Below are positions 23,401 to 35,200 of a stretch of DNA of 64,000 nucleotides, in pieces (positions within the stretch are counted from its first letter, which is position 1; each line of letters begins with the position of its first letter). The notes beneath the pieces are model-generated. The model had not been told where the DNA came from. It searched no databases and was given only the letters and a program-made list of their open reading frames with translations. Made by a program: the position numbers and the translations under genes. The stretch comes from Phaseolus vulgaris (taxonomy: Eukaryota > Streptophyta > Magnoliopsida > Fabales > Fabaceae). The stretch spans positions 26,070,202-26,134,201 of the forward strand of contig NC_023753.2 of assembly GCF_000499845.2 (NCBI RefSeq). The letters run 5' to 3'.

Positions 23401-24180
23401 TCTGAAGTGGATTACATAAATGCACATGCTACATCTACACCTTTGGGCAAGTGAAGTGAACCTATACTGATTCCAGCAATTTAAGCTTGAATATTATTAT
23501 TTTTTAATACTCCATCTTTGTGTGTTTGTGCTTTTGTCGTAAGTTTTCTCACCAGAATCTTTTTATATAGGTGATACAATAGAAGGTAATGCAATCAAAA
23601 CCATGTTCTCTGACCGAACAAGCTCATCTGCTTTAGCCTTCTCCTCCACAAAGGTAAAGCAACAAATTATATACTTATATTGACTGTATAATCTAAGTGT
23701 TGGTTGCTTCTTATAGATGCGAGCTCTCACCTATGCCAGATGCAATTTAGTTTTTATTTTATTTTGATGGGGATATCAATGATTAGTTGAGGCAATTTTT
23801 TCAGGGGGCTATTGGTCATCTCCTAGGTGCCGCTGGAGCTGTGGAAGCGATTTTTGCAGTTTTAGCAATACGACATGTAAGCATCTGTTTTATGCACTTG
23901 TATCAAGAAGTTGCGGGGAAGGATTTTTGCACGTACTGTTGCTTTTGCGCATAATCTAGAGCCAGACCCTGTTAATCAATTAACTGTTTCTATGATGTTC
24001 TTATGACAGGGAATTGCTCCATTAACTCTTAATTTAACTAAGCCAGATCCTGTGTTCGATGATGGTTTCATGCCATTGTCTGCTTCAGAAGAAATGCCAA
24101 TTAGAGTAGCCATGTCAAACTCTTTTGGTTTCGGAGGCACAAATGCGTCCCTACTTTTTGCTCATACTGGTTCGGACTGA
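20420..24180 (+). CDS. KAS: 3-oxoacyl-ACP synthase, mitochondrial type (beta-ketoacyl-ACP synthase)
   Basis: Fourteen exons encode 469 residues: 20420-20534, 20623-20852, 20952-21059, 21144-21215, 21368-21454, 21997-22148, 22253-22333, 22458-22491, 22573-22639, 22721-22797, 23386-23446, 23571-23653, 23805-23876, 24010-24180. The enzyme condenses acyl groups with malonyl-ACP, extending fatty acids. The thiolase fold carries the full Cys-His-His set: Cys214 ([11 protein letters not shown]), His355 ([12 protein letters not shown]) and His394 ([12 protein letters not shown]). The N-terminus is rich in Arg, Ser and Thr and lacks acid residues ([20 protein letters not shown]), fitting a mitochondrial presequence; length matches the Arabidopsis mitochondrial KAS. 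The exon 2 acceptor at 20623 was chosen because it gives the family sequence [12 protein letters not shown]. Intron 11 has a GC donor (GCAAGT). Confidence 0.95.
22989..23146. repeat. Possible small MITE in KAS intron 10
   Basis: TAGGGATGACAGT at 22989-23001 and ATTGTCATTCTTA at 23134-23146 form an imperfect inverted pair (10 of 13). GGGT/ACCC words occur just inside. No convincing target duplication was found. Confidence 0.3.
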
Positions 24181-25028
24181 TTAGTTACATCTCATTCCAT
24201 TGGCATTAGTTGACGAGCTGATTGTTCATGCTGAGGAGAGTTTAATGGCCTAAAGTTCTTGGAAGTGTGCATGTACTTGGAGTTCATGTTGTCATGTACA
24301 TTTTGATGCTTCTAGTACCTTTGCAAAATAGTTTTTGAATGCTATTAGCTCGACTATTTGGAACGCAACGTTGTTGATTGAACATTCATAAAATGTAGGA
24401 TCCAATTCCAAATTTTGTTAAAAACTTGAATAAAATTTATAATAAAAGAATGAAGTTTTAATCCTATGAAAGTTAAAAAATTTCCACTTATGTTTTATCA
24501 ACGAGTTCCTTAGACACTTTATTTAAAAATATTATTTTAATTCTTACATTTGATCAAATCTGCAATATTAGTACCCAATTTTTTTCTGTAATTTTATTTT
24601 GATTATTCGTAATTTTGTTTGACTTAAGAATGCCGGAATCTTTTTTTTATTTGCTAAGAAATTTGAAATATTTGTACTCTACAAGTATTTTTATTTTATC
24701 GTGCTTTATTTTTGCTTGTTTGAACAAATCAAAACCTCCCTGGTTGGATAATCCATTCCGATTGAGGCAAAAGTGCATTAAATGATTTCGTTGAAAAAAA
24801 CAATTTGGCATAATTTGATTGGTAGTTGTTAAATAAGGATACCCAACTTCCACTTATCATAATAATTCAACCTCTCTCTGATCCCAAATTTTCTATTTTT
24901 CTCTTCAAAATCCAAGTCATGTAACCAAACACCACCCAACACAAACCATGTTTTTCTCAGTGTTCTTGTGGTCAACTTTGTTCTTTATATAATATTTATT
25001 CTCTTCATCAACCCCTTCCAATTCTTCC
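24181..25028. other. KAS 3' UTR and cupin promoter
   Basis: AT-rich intergenic region between two genes on the same strand. The KAS 3' UTR probably covers the first 200-250 bases (AATAAAATTTATAATAAAAG near 24430 is a possible polyadenylation context). No other element was recognised. Confidence 0.5.
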
Positions 25029-25511
25029 ATGGCTTCCGACTCCAGTTCAAATCTTAGAATCACCATTGAAAGCAATCCTCCCGAGTCACGTCTAGCTGAA
25101 TTGAATATCAAGTGTTGGCCCAAGTATGCATGCATGCTCTTTTCTTTTTTGCATCTCTCTTTGTTATGATCTTCCTTTTCTTTATTTCTTCTGTCTCCAC
25201 TTAGATCCATAACATCCATGTATACTTATTTATGGTCTTTCTTTTCTTTTCTTTTGATGGGGTTAAAAAAAATGAAAAATGAAAGATGGGGTTGCTCTCC
25301 TGGGAAGTACCAATTAAAGTTTGATGCAGAAGAGACATGCTATCTGTTGAAAGGGAAGGTGAAGGTATACCCAAAAGGGTCATCAGAGTTTGTAGAATTT
25401 GGTGTTGGAGACCTTGTGACCATCCCAAAGGGACTCCATTGCACCTGGGATGTCTCAGTTGCTGTGGACAAGTACTACAAATTTGAATCAACAGCATCAT
25501 CTTCTTCTTAG
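25029..25511 (+). CDS. Small RmlC-like cupin protein (DUF861/Cupin_3 family)
   Basis: Two exons, 25029-25123 and 25286-25511, encode 106 residues. The Lys codon is split across the intron (CCCAA|GT ... AAAG|A). Protein features in order: a Ser-rich start MASDSSSNLRI, LNIKCWPKWGCSPGKYQLKF, then the cupin strands ETCYLLKGKVKVYPKG and FGVGDLVTIPKGLHCTWDV. This is the single compact cupin barrel of the DUF861 (EutQ-like) group, whose plant members are about this size and have no established substrate. There is no signal peptide or membrane segment. The splice choice is forced by continuity of the conserved KW-GCSPG stretch. Confidence 0.9.
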
Positions 25512-27062
25512 TGCATGCTTTGGATCACTCATCAATCAACATTGTATATTGTGATTAGTTAGTTTGATTAGCCCTATTATTTGTTCTAATTCTTTTACAG
25601 TTTAATTGTTTAGTATTTTGTGGAAGACAAATGGGGTTGTTTGGTTGTGCTGGGAATCTGTGGTTTTAGTCAAAGGAAGAACCAATCAGTCAAAGGTATA
25701 TCTTTAAAGAGTTAGATATTTGATGGATACAGCTTTTAATGTTTCTTTGACTCATCCATCTGTCCATGAGATTTTTTTCTCATCCCAATTTTTGTATCTT
25801 ATATAAACCTCATATTTTTTATTTATTTTTTAACGAGTATTTGTATTTTGAAATGTAAAATTTATATGGCAAATTATCCCTCCACATCCCTACCTGCTCT
25901 TGCTTTTTAATTCTAAGTATTTAATTAAAGCACAAATTAAAACTAACAAAATGTTTAATTTATATTAACTTTCTTTTAATAAAAAAAATATAAAATGTCT
26001 CAAATGTCAGGTTCAAATTGATTTCTTTTTATTTTAAAAAAATTATTTGATGTTGTTTATTTTTAAATATTAAAAAAAATTAAAGAATAGTATTAAGTTA
26101 TTTGAGCTGATTTCTGTTATGAAAATATAAGTTAACGGCGGTGATTAAATTATTTCTCTTAAAATAATGAAAATATTGAATCAAATAAAATATAAAGATG
26201 TTTAAAAAATTTGTTTACTTTTATTATTAGTTTGAATAAAAGCAACACCTTATTTTTTAAAATTTATAGTAATTTTTTGGAAGCAACAAAATCTAGAAAA
26301 ATGTAGTACAAAAATTAAAAATAAAATTATCTTCACACTGGGGAACGTAAAGTACAATAAAATTTCTTGTCAACTCTCTCACACACGTTCAAATGATGAA
26401 AATGCTTTCTTAAATACTACGTCTGGAGAAGAATGAAAATGTTGTGATTAGAATGGAGGTATGCGACGGGAAGAAATGTATAGAGGTACAACTAAGGTTG
26501 TTTAAACATGTGAAGTTATGTTTTATTTAGAGTTATTAAAACTTTTAAAAAGGTTAAAACTGACTTTTTCATAATTAATATGAAGGCGTAGGAGGAAGAA
26601 TTTTCCAATTTATATTTTACAATCTAAAATACACATTCTAAAGTAAAAAAAAAACCAGTGAAATTTTTTGTTGGTACAAAAATGTATTGATTTTTGGGTG
26701 TTTCTTCCTTCATTCCATAGTTTCTTCGGTCAATCTCATAGGTAATGTGAAAAAATCATTTAACCCTAAAAAAATATATTATGGATTGTTGAATTTGGAA
26801 GGTATTACTGGATCCAAAAAATATCTTCTAAATTCTTTTTTAGAAATAATTATTTGAAAGCTATTATTCTTACAAATATCCAGAAAATAATTTTTTATAA
26901 AGGATGAAAGGGGTGTAGGGTTACTTAAATTTTTTCATTAAGGGTATAATGGTTATTTCACATACTATATGGAGGTGCATGGAAAAGTATGGAGGTACAA
27001 AAAGAATTTGTCTTTTTTTTTCTTTCATAATCATAAGGCCCAAAATTGGGCCTTAGTTGAAA
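25512..27062. other. Cupin 3' UTR and AT-rich spacer, possible MULE-MITE remnant
   Basis: No gene is supported. Within it, 26697-27000 starts GGGTGTTTCTTCCTTCATTCC and ends TGGAGGTGCATGGAAAAGTA, resembling the terminal motif of the MULE family further right. No clean target duplication was found, so it may be a degenerate copy. Confidence 0.35.
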
Positions 27063-27324
27063 AGTGTTTTGGCTTCTTCTTCCTGCATCCTCACTTTTTT
27101 CTTCCTGCACCCCCCATAATTTTAAATATCCCAAAATTAGCTTTGACCTATAATTTGAAAAGGGGCACCGTGCTAGACTTCCTTTGTATTGAATATCAAC
27201 TGCTGGTGGAGGGTCTTTGTAATTTTTTGGAGCAAGGTGGAGGAGTATGCAACGTTGTCGAAGTGTTGTTTGGGTTGTAGAGGTAAGAGTTAAGTTTTTT
27301 TTAGGAGCATGATGGTTATGGAGA

Positions 27325-27690
27325 TTTCGGGGTGACCGGATATCGGGATCCAGTAATGTATTACAGATTCATGAATCTGGAATTTATTAAATTGTGTTTT
27401 CCAGACGAGGGGGTGTTCTGGAAGTTAACTTTACATAAATTGTTGTTTTCTGGATTGTTGAATCCAGAAGCTTAAATTGTATTACAGATTGGTGAATCTG
27501 GAATTATTTTTTTGTGTTATGGATTCCTGAATCCGGAATGCGTAACTTGCATTATGAATTTCTGGATCTGGATTTTTTTTTTTTTTGTTATGGATTCCTG
27601 AATCCGGAATGGTCTTTTTGAATTATGGATTGTTGGATCCGGAATGATTTTATTGACTTATGGATTTATGGATCTGGAATGCAATGATTT
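27325..27690. repeat. Subterminal array of short palindromic repeats in the MULE
   Basis: Roughly seven units spaced about 40-50 bases apart carry variants of ATGGATTCCTGAATCCGGAA, each nearly self-complementary. Related words in inverted sense (ATTCCAGAACCATAAATCC, CCGGATTTC) occur at 31760-31950 near the other end. Confidence 0.8.
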
Positions 27691-27720
27691 AGTTTCACTT
27701 TTTTTTTTATTTGTAGAAGC

Positions 27721-29670
27721 ATGGACAGTAGTGAAGGATTTGAACAAGAATTATATGATGGGGTTGATGTGTGGGATGATGATGATATTGAGAAGTCATT
27801 ATGTAAATCGAAGGGATATGAATGTACAAATGTGTTTACTACAAATGAGGTAAAGTTAAGTTTGTAAAGTATGTTTAAGTTGTTTGTTAATTAGTAAATG
27901 AAATAATTTGTTATGATAACTTTTGTAGGTATTTCGTACTCGGGATGAGCTCCTAAAGTGGGTTAGAAAAGTTGCGTTTCACTTTGGTTTTGTTATTGTG
28001 ATATTGAGATCGGATACTTCAACTGGCCAACAAGGAAGGAAGACATTTGTATTATTAGGTTGTGAGAGAGGAGGTAAATATAGACGATATAAGAAGGATT
28101 TACAGGTTACTGAGAGTAAAACTAGGAAATGTGGTTGTCCTTTCAGATTACGAGGGTATCCAGTAAAGAGTGGTGAAGGATGGATACTGAAATTAATTTG
28201 TGGGTCTCATAATCATGAGTTAGCAAATACATTGGTTGGTCATCCATATGCTGGTAGGTTCACATGTAATGAGAAGTCAATGCTTATGGACATGACATAC
28301 AGTTCGGTGAAGCCTAGAAATATTTTGCTAACAATGAAAAAGTATAATGAGAAAAATGGGACCACAATAAAGCAAGTCTATAATGCACGATATTTGTACA
28401 AAAGATTAGTACGAGGTGATAGAACTGAAATGCAACAATTGATGATGTTACTTGAGTGAATGTTGTGCAAGATTTATTTTGGACACACCTTAATTCAGTG
28501 AAGTTATTAAATGCCTTTAACACTGTATTGATGATGGACAATATACGTACAAAACTAATAGGTATAAGATGCCCTTGTTTGAAGTTGTTGGTGTTACGTC
28601 AACGGGATTGACCTTCAGTGTTGCATTTATGTTACTCGCATCAGAACATCATCATAACATTGTATGGGCCCTTGAGAAACTAAAAGGTTTGTTTTTTAGA
28701 GTTGATTCATACCCAAAGGTTGTGGTTGTTGATAGAGATATTGCTTTAATGAATGCAATAAATGTTGTGTTTCCCGAAGTTGCTAATTTGTTATGTCATT
28801 TTCACATTGATAAAAATGTTAAAGCAAAATGTAAAATGACTATTCATCCAAAAGAGGCATGAGATCAAGTGATGGAATCTTGGGGAGCTATTGTTGAGTG
28901 TGAAAATGTAGAGTCCTATGAACATCATGTGGAGGCATTTAATGTTTGTTCACCATGGCTTATATTTACTAAGTATGTGATTAGTTATTGGTTAAATCCA
29001 CATAAAGAAAAGTTTGTTAAGGCTTGGACAGATAAGGTCATGCACTTAGGCAACACGACAAGTAACAAGGTTGAGGCTGTACATTGGAGTTTAAAGAGGA
29101 TCCTTGAGACGTCAATGGGGGACTTATGCTTTTGTTGGGATTCCATGAATAAGATGATCATCTTGCAACACAATGCAATTAAATCTTCATTTGCATGTGG
29201 TGAGTTATGTCTTTAATGTAACAAGATATAAAAAGTTGGTTGGCTTTGTATTGAAATATGCCTTGCAATATATTGTAGAAGAGAGTGATCGAATTGAATA
29301 TGTTGGTTTAGATAAATCTCGTTGTGGGTGCACCATTATATCTACTCATGGCCTTCCTTGTGCTTGTGAATTGACTTCCTTTAGTGTGGGTAGCATACCA
29401 TTGCAGTCAGTGCATTTCATTTGGACACGATTAAGCTTTTTAGATATTTCAAGTGGTGATACTTCAACAGAGTTGTCTATCAAACCAGAGTGGGTTGCCA
29501 TCATGAATCGGTTCAATGAGGTTGACATGGCTGGTAAGATTAATATCAAAGCGAAACTGCGTGAGATTGCCTATCCAGATAAGACATCTTTGTGTCCACC
29601 AAGGGAGAAAGTGAAAACAAAAGGTGCACAAAAAGTGCATCAGAGTAAATTTGGTAGATCAACAAAGTGA
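27721..29670 (+). pseudogene. Mutator-like (MULE) transposase with FAR1 and SWIM domains, broken
   Basis: Exon 1 is 27721-27849 (MDSSEGFEQELYDGVDVWDD). Exon 2 opens at 27929 (VFRTRDELLKWVRKVA) and runs to a stop at 28457. It has a FAR1-type DNA-binding module: TRKCGCPFRLRGYPV and LICGSHNHEL. After a frameshift the MULE core follows from 28569: MPLFEVVGVTSTGLTFSVAF, PKVVVVDRDIALMNAI, LCHFHIDKNV. A TGA at 28861 stands where Trp is expected, then NKVEAVHWSLKR carries the probable catalytic Glu. A SWIM-type zinc-binding motif (CGCTIISTHGLPCACEL) lies near 29325-29375. At least two frameshifts and one nonsense change disable it. Confidence 0.88.
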
Positions 29671-30507
29671 ATTCCTTCTTACTTTGAGCATGTTGATGCC
29701 ATTCTTTCACAACATGATAGTTCATCTACTTTGAAATGTAGCAAGGGATTTATTTCGGAGACTCCTCCGACCAAATCAATAGCAATCCTTACATTGTTGA
29801 TAATATTGATGTTAAGGCTAGCGGTCATTGTGGCTATCGTGCGGTTGGTGCATTGTTGGGTATGGGAGAGGAGTCATGGGCTATTGTACGCATGAACTTA
29901 CATAAATAATTTTGTCAATGGCGTCAAGAATATATTGATTTGTTTGGCAGGGATGAACGATATGAATATTTGAAAAATTCACTTCTAGTTGACCACATAT
30001 GGTAATTGTATTCATTCTGAATGATGTTATTAATTGTAAAATGGTGTATGAGTTTGATTAACTTGTTAAATTTTCTTCTGTTGGCAGATAAGTACAGATA
30101 AGTGGATGACAATTCCGGATATGGGATACGTTATTGCGAATCAACATAATGTGATTGTTGTGTGTTTATCTCTTAAACAATCATTAACTATTTTTCCCAT
30201 TAAGATCTCAACCTCCAACAGATTTTAATCATCACTGCATCATCTGTATTGGACATATTCATGGAAATCATTTTGTTCAGGTTTGTTGAACTTCATTCTT
30301 AATGAATTTTACGAATTATTGAAAAACATAATTAATGACATTGCTTACAATTTTTAATAGGTTCAGTTGCAAGAAGGTTGTCCGATTCCACCAACAAATA
30401 TTTTATGGTCTACTCATTGTTATCCAATTGCCAAAACTTGGTCTTCATATTATACTAGCTGGATGCAAATTTTTACACAAATTATGTCCATTAGGCGATA
30501 TTTATAG
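29671..30507 (+). pseudogene. OTU-like cysteine protease segment, continuation of the MULE transposase
   Basis: Immediately after the transposase block, a new frame gives YIVDNIDVKASGHCGYRAVG, ALLGMGEESWAIVRMNLHK, a TAA, then QWRQEYIDLFGRDERYEYL and NSLLVDHIW. A GT-AG intron follows, then STDKWMTIPDMGYVIANQHN and IICIGHIHGNHFVQ. After another GT-AG intron comes LWSTHCYPIAKTWSS, ending at 30507. The D-x-x-x-x-GHCGYR block matches the OTU catalytic Cys region (D-G-N-C-x-x-R) and GNHFVQ matches the catalytic His region. OTU proteases cleave ubiquitin-like modifiers; whether this copy's ancestor did so is unknown. Stops make it inactive now. Confidence 0.75.
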
Positions 30508-30639
30508 TTGTAATTGCATTGATAAATGAATATGTTAACATTCTGACTATTATAAATGTAGAAGAAGAATTCTCTAACTTCATAACCAAAGTGTTCCTTC
30601 ATCAAATTCAAAAGTAATTGTAAACTAAGTGTTTCGTCA

Positions 30640-31615
30640 CGAAATTACAAAACATAGCAATAACTAAAATGATGGTCAACTCACCTACAGACAGATGAAA
30701 GGAATTTGTCTCTGCGTGCCACCTTTCTACAAAGGGGCACAATAATCATTTGGCAAATTCTTCCTGCACCATATCAATTTTAACCTCCACCATATCAATT
30801 TTTAAAATTTTCAAAATTACCCTTATTTCAAATTTAAAAATCCAGAATAATAATTATAATTCAGAAATAAAAAAATACATGCTAAAAAAAAATTGGAACA
30901 CAAAACTAAAAATAAATTATGGATAAAAATTTCCAGAATTCAAAAATATGTTATGGAAATTGAAATCCAAAACATTTTCAAATAAAAAGTTTCAAAAATA
31001 ATTTTTATTTAACCCATTTTTGTGTTAGGTTATTTTTGTCATTTAAGAGGGGTATTTTTGTTATTTTAAAGAACTGATTGGGTGCATGTTGGAATTGATA
31101 TGGTGCAGGGAGAAATTGCCCAATCATTTTTCTATCGTGTCATAGCTTGCCCCAACAAGCCCAACTAAACCTGAAAACTCCACTGCAGGTAGTATCCCAA
31201 GATGAGGAGCACCCATCTTATTCATTTTTCGACCATGAGACACCAATTTTAACTCTCCTCGATCCTAATTTAACCAACCAAAATCATATAAAATATATAA
31301 TTTAATCAACGAAAATCATATCAAATTAACAATGAACAAGTATCATATTACAACATATTTACTTACCACACCATTCCATAATTGCATGGCCACATGGTCT
31401 TTATAACCTGTCAATAGTGTCTCATCCAGTGGACCTCCGGGATAACCTTCACCTTCTACTTCAGGTGCGCCTTCATCCTCCACCTCCATTTGGGGTTCAA
31501 CTTCTTCAAGTTCAACATGTTCTTCATCTTCATTAGCATGTCTTCTTCTTCTTCTAATAGAGGTTGTGGGACGTAGACGATAACCTTGTGAACCTCCTCC
31601 CCTAGTCTTCACCAT
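30640..31615 (-). pseudogene. Plant mobile domain (PMD/MAIN-like) ORF, antisense in the MULE, interrupted by a MITE
   Basis: Minus strand. Exon 1 (31615 to about 31372) reads MVKTRGGGSQGYRLRP, an acidic linker (HVELEEVEPQMEVEDEG), then YPGGPLDETLLTGYKDHVAM and LWNGV before a GTAAGT donor. A second segment (about 31255-31135) reads LVSHGRKMNKMGAPHLGILP and FSGLVGLVGASYDT. A third (about 30750-30660) reads PFVERWHAETNSFHLSVGEL. Together these are the start of the PMD family (MAIN/MAIL1 relatives). A 369-bp MITE at 30752-31120 lies between segments two and three, and the rest of the domain is absent. Confidence 0.8.
30752..31120. mobile_element. MULE-type MITE inserted in the PMD relic
   Basis: The left end GGCAAATTCTTCCTGCACC and the inverted right end GGCAATTTCTCCCTGCACC are nearly identical, continuing into CATATCAATT on both sides. 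Flanks TAATCATTT (30743-30751) and CAATCATTT (31121-31129) form a 9-bp duplication with one mismatch. The interior is AT-rich with ATCCAGAA-like words and no coding. Confidence 0.88.
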
Positions 31616-32218
31616 TTTTGTTCAATTACACCATTCAAGTTAAACCAAATTACAAACTAATGAATGAGAGCATACTAACCCAACCCCACAACTCCTCTAG
31701 TTCAACTCAATATAATTCTACTTTACTAATTTGAGCCAACACAAACATAAAATAGCAAATTAGTATTCCAGAACCATAAATCCAAAACACTCCCAGATCC
31801 ACAATTCCAGAACACTCTCAGAAGCATACATCCAAAATTTTACCGGATTTCAAAAGCCAAAATTCTACCAGATTCTATAATATGGAATGTGAAAAAGGAT
31901 TTACGGAAACAAAAATCCATAAAGAAAACGGATGCACAAATCCAAAAATATGAAACTTTACTTACCTTTGTCAACAACACTCTAAATCACAATAGAGATG
32001 TTTGAGATTTAGAAGGAGAATGAGCTTTTGAATGAAAGTGACGCGCCTTGCTGCTAAGAACCAAACGAAGACGCTGCCTACACGCACGAACGACACTCAT
32101 CTACACTTTTTAGGGTTTTATTAGGTTAAGGGTAATTTTGGGATTTTAAAAATTAATAAAGGTAATTTTGTCTTTGCATAAGAGTGTGGGGGTGTAGGAA
32201 GAAACTGCCTAGACTTTT

Positions 32219-35200
32219 ATATAGGATTTTTTTTTTCACATTTTTTCTTTTACACTTCCATAAATATTAAAAATTTTACTTTTTTTTTAAGTTTTTTTTA
32301 GTTGTACCGTCTAAAATTTAAAAAAAAAGTATTCTGAATTAATCAATATAGAATAATAATTTGGAATTCAATTTCAACTTTTAGAAAGTTAATATCGCAT
32401 TATAAATTATAGAATCTATAAACTTTTTTTTTAATGAAAAATCGACTTTCAAAATGCATAATTTAGAATAGACTTCCAAATTTAGAAGTGACTTGTGGAT
32501 TATACTATCTATAAATCATCTTTTACACATACAAAAACTTCTTGATTGTGAAATCGGAAAGGTACTTCCAGATTACATAATTTGAAGCACGTTGTTAAAG
32601 TAAAATCCAAATATTTTTTTGATAAGTTTACAACACAATAAATGAACAAAGGATGACAACGACAACAAAATAGTGATCAAAGAAATAGTGACTATATGGA
32701 ATGAAAATAAGGGAAGCAACTTTATCTTTAATACATTCATAAAGATGGATGAAAAAAACATAATTGCAAAACGAAATTCCTCATTTATAATTTATAATGC
32801 ACACAAAAATATTTAAGTTTGTTTTATTAACATTCGTTAATAATTAAATGAGAGGACTTATCATTACTTTTCATTTATTCTCACCTTTCCATTTTAATTT
32901 TCAATTTTTAAAGCTTTTTTATTTATCTATTTTAAAAAATTAAGAGACTAACAATTTTTTAAATTAATAATACCCTTACTTTTTAATTAATCTTTAATTT
33001 ATTTATTTATGAACTTATTTTTATGTAAAAAAGAAAAATATGAAATCTCATAACTATTAGTTTTGATATTTAATAAAGGTAATGTTATGACATCGTTTCA
33101 TTCTATGCTAACCTAGGATGAAAGTTTCATTTATTGTTATGTTTTTTAATTCATGTATTACTTCATGTGACTAAGTGTGATTCATATATATTATTCTATT
33201 ATTAAGTGCTTTTCTACTAGTTAAGGAATAATATAAGTTTAGAAAGAAACATTGGAATATCACATACATGCAATAATGAAAAAAATATTTATTATCCATG
33301 AAAATATATTCTAAATAAGAAGTGAAAATATGTAAAATTGTTACTATAGTAAAAGCCATGTATTCTAAAACAAGAACTAAATCACCTCTTAATAAAATAC
33401 ATTAAATATTGAATGAAGACCTTTACATAAAACGTTTAGATAAAATTCTAAAACACATTGATTCTTAACATTATGGAAGGCTATAAACACATATGAAAAG
33501 TTTCTTTAAAGAAATAAGAAGAGACAATGAAAAAAAAAAAACAATGATTTCTTTATAAGTTAAAATTAACTATTACACTTAACTTTCATACTACATTTAA
33601 TACTTATTCAAATCTACCCACAACTTTTTAATTTGACATCTTTAAGTTCTTATTTTCTCCTTCAATCTAATTTTATTATCTATAAATTAAGTTTATTAAT
33701 GTTTTAGATATCAAACATAAATTTGTTTCTCAATTTCTTTGGGAAATATTATTGGGCTATTGCAATATATAAATATAATTAATGTTAATTATAATAATTA
33801 CCTTTTTTCACGTAAAGATTTCACCTTATAATATTACAACAGCTTAAACACAACACACATTCTTGTAAATTCAGTATTTCATCTACAAAACACATTATTT
33901 TGGTAATTCTTAAACCCCTCTCTCCTAAATATAAATTGGCTTAATCACAAATATGTATCATCAGCCCCATAAGAATTTATAGTATTTTTAAACTTATTAA
34001 GTTTTAATTATTTTATAAATTTTAATATTTTAATTTAATATTTATTTTTTCATCAAAATTTTCTATCATTTAATTTTGTTATCAATGAGATGTTACTTTT
34101 GTCTTTTTTTTAACCTGCTAAAGAACTTATGTATTATTATTTTTTCAATTTTATTTGGTTCATAAGTCAACTTATTATTATTATTATTATTATTTATCAT
34201 TATTTAATTTTATGTAATTATTATGGTATAAGATTAATAAAAGAAGAAGAATAAAATCAAATGTTAATAATTGAATTACAAACTAGCTTCTTAAAATTGT
34301 CACAAGGAAATAATAGGTAAAACATAAAAAAATCACTTTTCCGATAATTAATAACACCCTTATAGTTTTATTTTATTAAACTCATGACAAATATGTTTTT
34401 TTTTAGGGCGGTTTTAGAAAAAAATAAATAGAAAAAAGGGTGAGAATTTTTTGGTCAAATGACAACTTTTATATATTGTAACTTGTTTGTTAAGATTTTC
34501 TTACACTTATTAAGACAAAAAAATATACTAAAAATCAACAAACAGATTAATGAATAAAAAATTTGTACTAAAAAGTCTTTACACTCTTATTTATTTATTC
34601 TTAATTATTGCACATTTAAATAACCAGTTATTACATTCTTTCTGCAAACACATTTGATTATACATATTTTTATGAACACATAAAATAAAATAGTTGTTCT
34701 TTTACTTGGTTTAGTGACAATACTCAAATGATAATTGAATAATATTTTCCACGTAATGGATTTGTGATCCATAATCAAATAATTTATATTAATGTAACCA
34801 TTTATTGCCTTGAAAAAATAGTTAAATACAAACAATTTGAAAAATTATTAAAAAATATAAAGGAAATAAAGTGGGAATGCAAAGAAAATTAACTTTTTTT
34901 TTAAAGTACTTAAAGATATTTTTTTTAAGTAATTACCCATTTTCTCTGATCTAATTTTAGAAGTGTAGTTAAAGCTCTAGAATTTAGGAGTGTAGTTAGT
35001 ACCGCTGATAAATAATTTGTATTATAGCTTAATACAAGTAATAAACAATAATAATATTCATTATTTTTTTAAGTTTTATTTAAATTTAGTTTTAAATAAA
35101 TATAATAATTTTTTCTTTTAATATTTTTTTAGTTTTTAATTATTATTATTATTATTATTTTAACATAATAATAAAGGCACACATAGAAATTAGTTCTTTG

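Larger units (their letters stand above)
27072..32209 (+). mobile_element. MULE transposon (FAR1-MULE-SWIM-OTU plus antisense PMD), decayed
   Basis: The left end GGCTTCTTCTTCCTGCATCC and the right end, read inward on the other strand, GGCAGTTTCTTCCTACACCC, form imperfect terminal inverted repeats. Inside are a Mutator-like transposase with fused C-terminal OTU-like segment on the plus strand and a PMD-type ORF on the minus strand. Subterminal arrays of short palindromic words lie near both ends. The flanks AAGTGTTTT (27063-27071) and TAGACTTTT (32210-32218) agree at 6 of 9 bases, so the target duplication is only suggested. Frameshifts and stops make the copy inactive. Confidence 0.75.

Noticed and set aside
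25201..25500. 99-codon minus-strand open frame
   Set aside because: Lies antisense to the well-supported cupin exon 2; no domain of its own.
27063..32218. Firm 9-bp target duplication for the MULE
   Set aside because: AAGTGTTTT and TAGACTTTT match at only 6 of 9 positions; reported only as suggestive.
34166..35160. Possible structured RNA or array in (ATT)n tracts
   Set aside because: Simple-sequence repeats only; no tRNA-like fold, CRISPR-like repeat or spacer structure.
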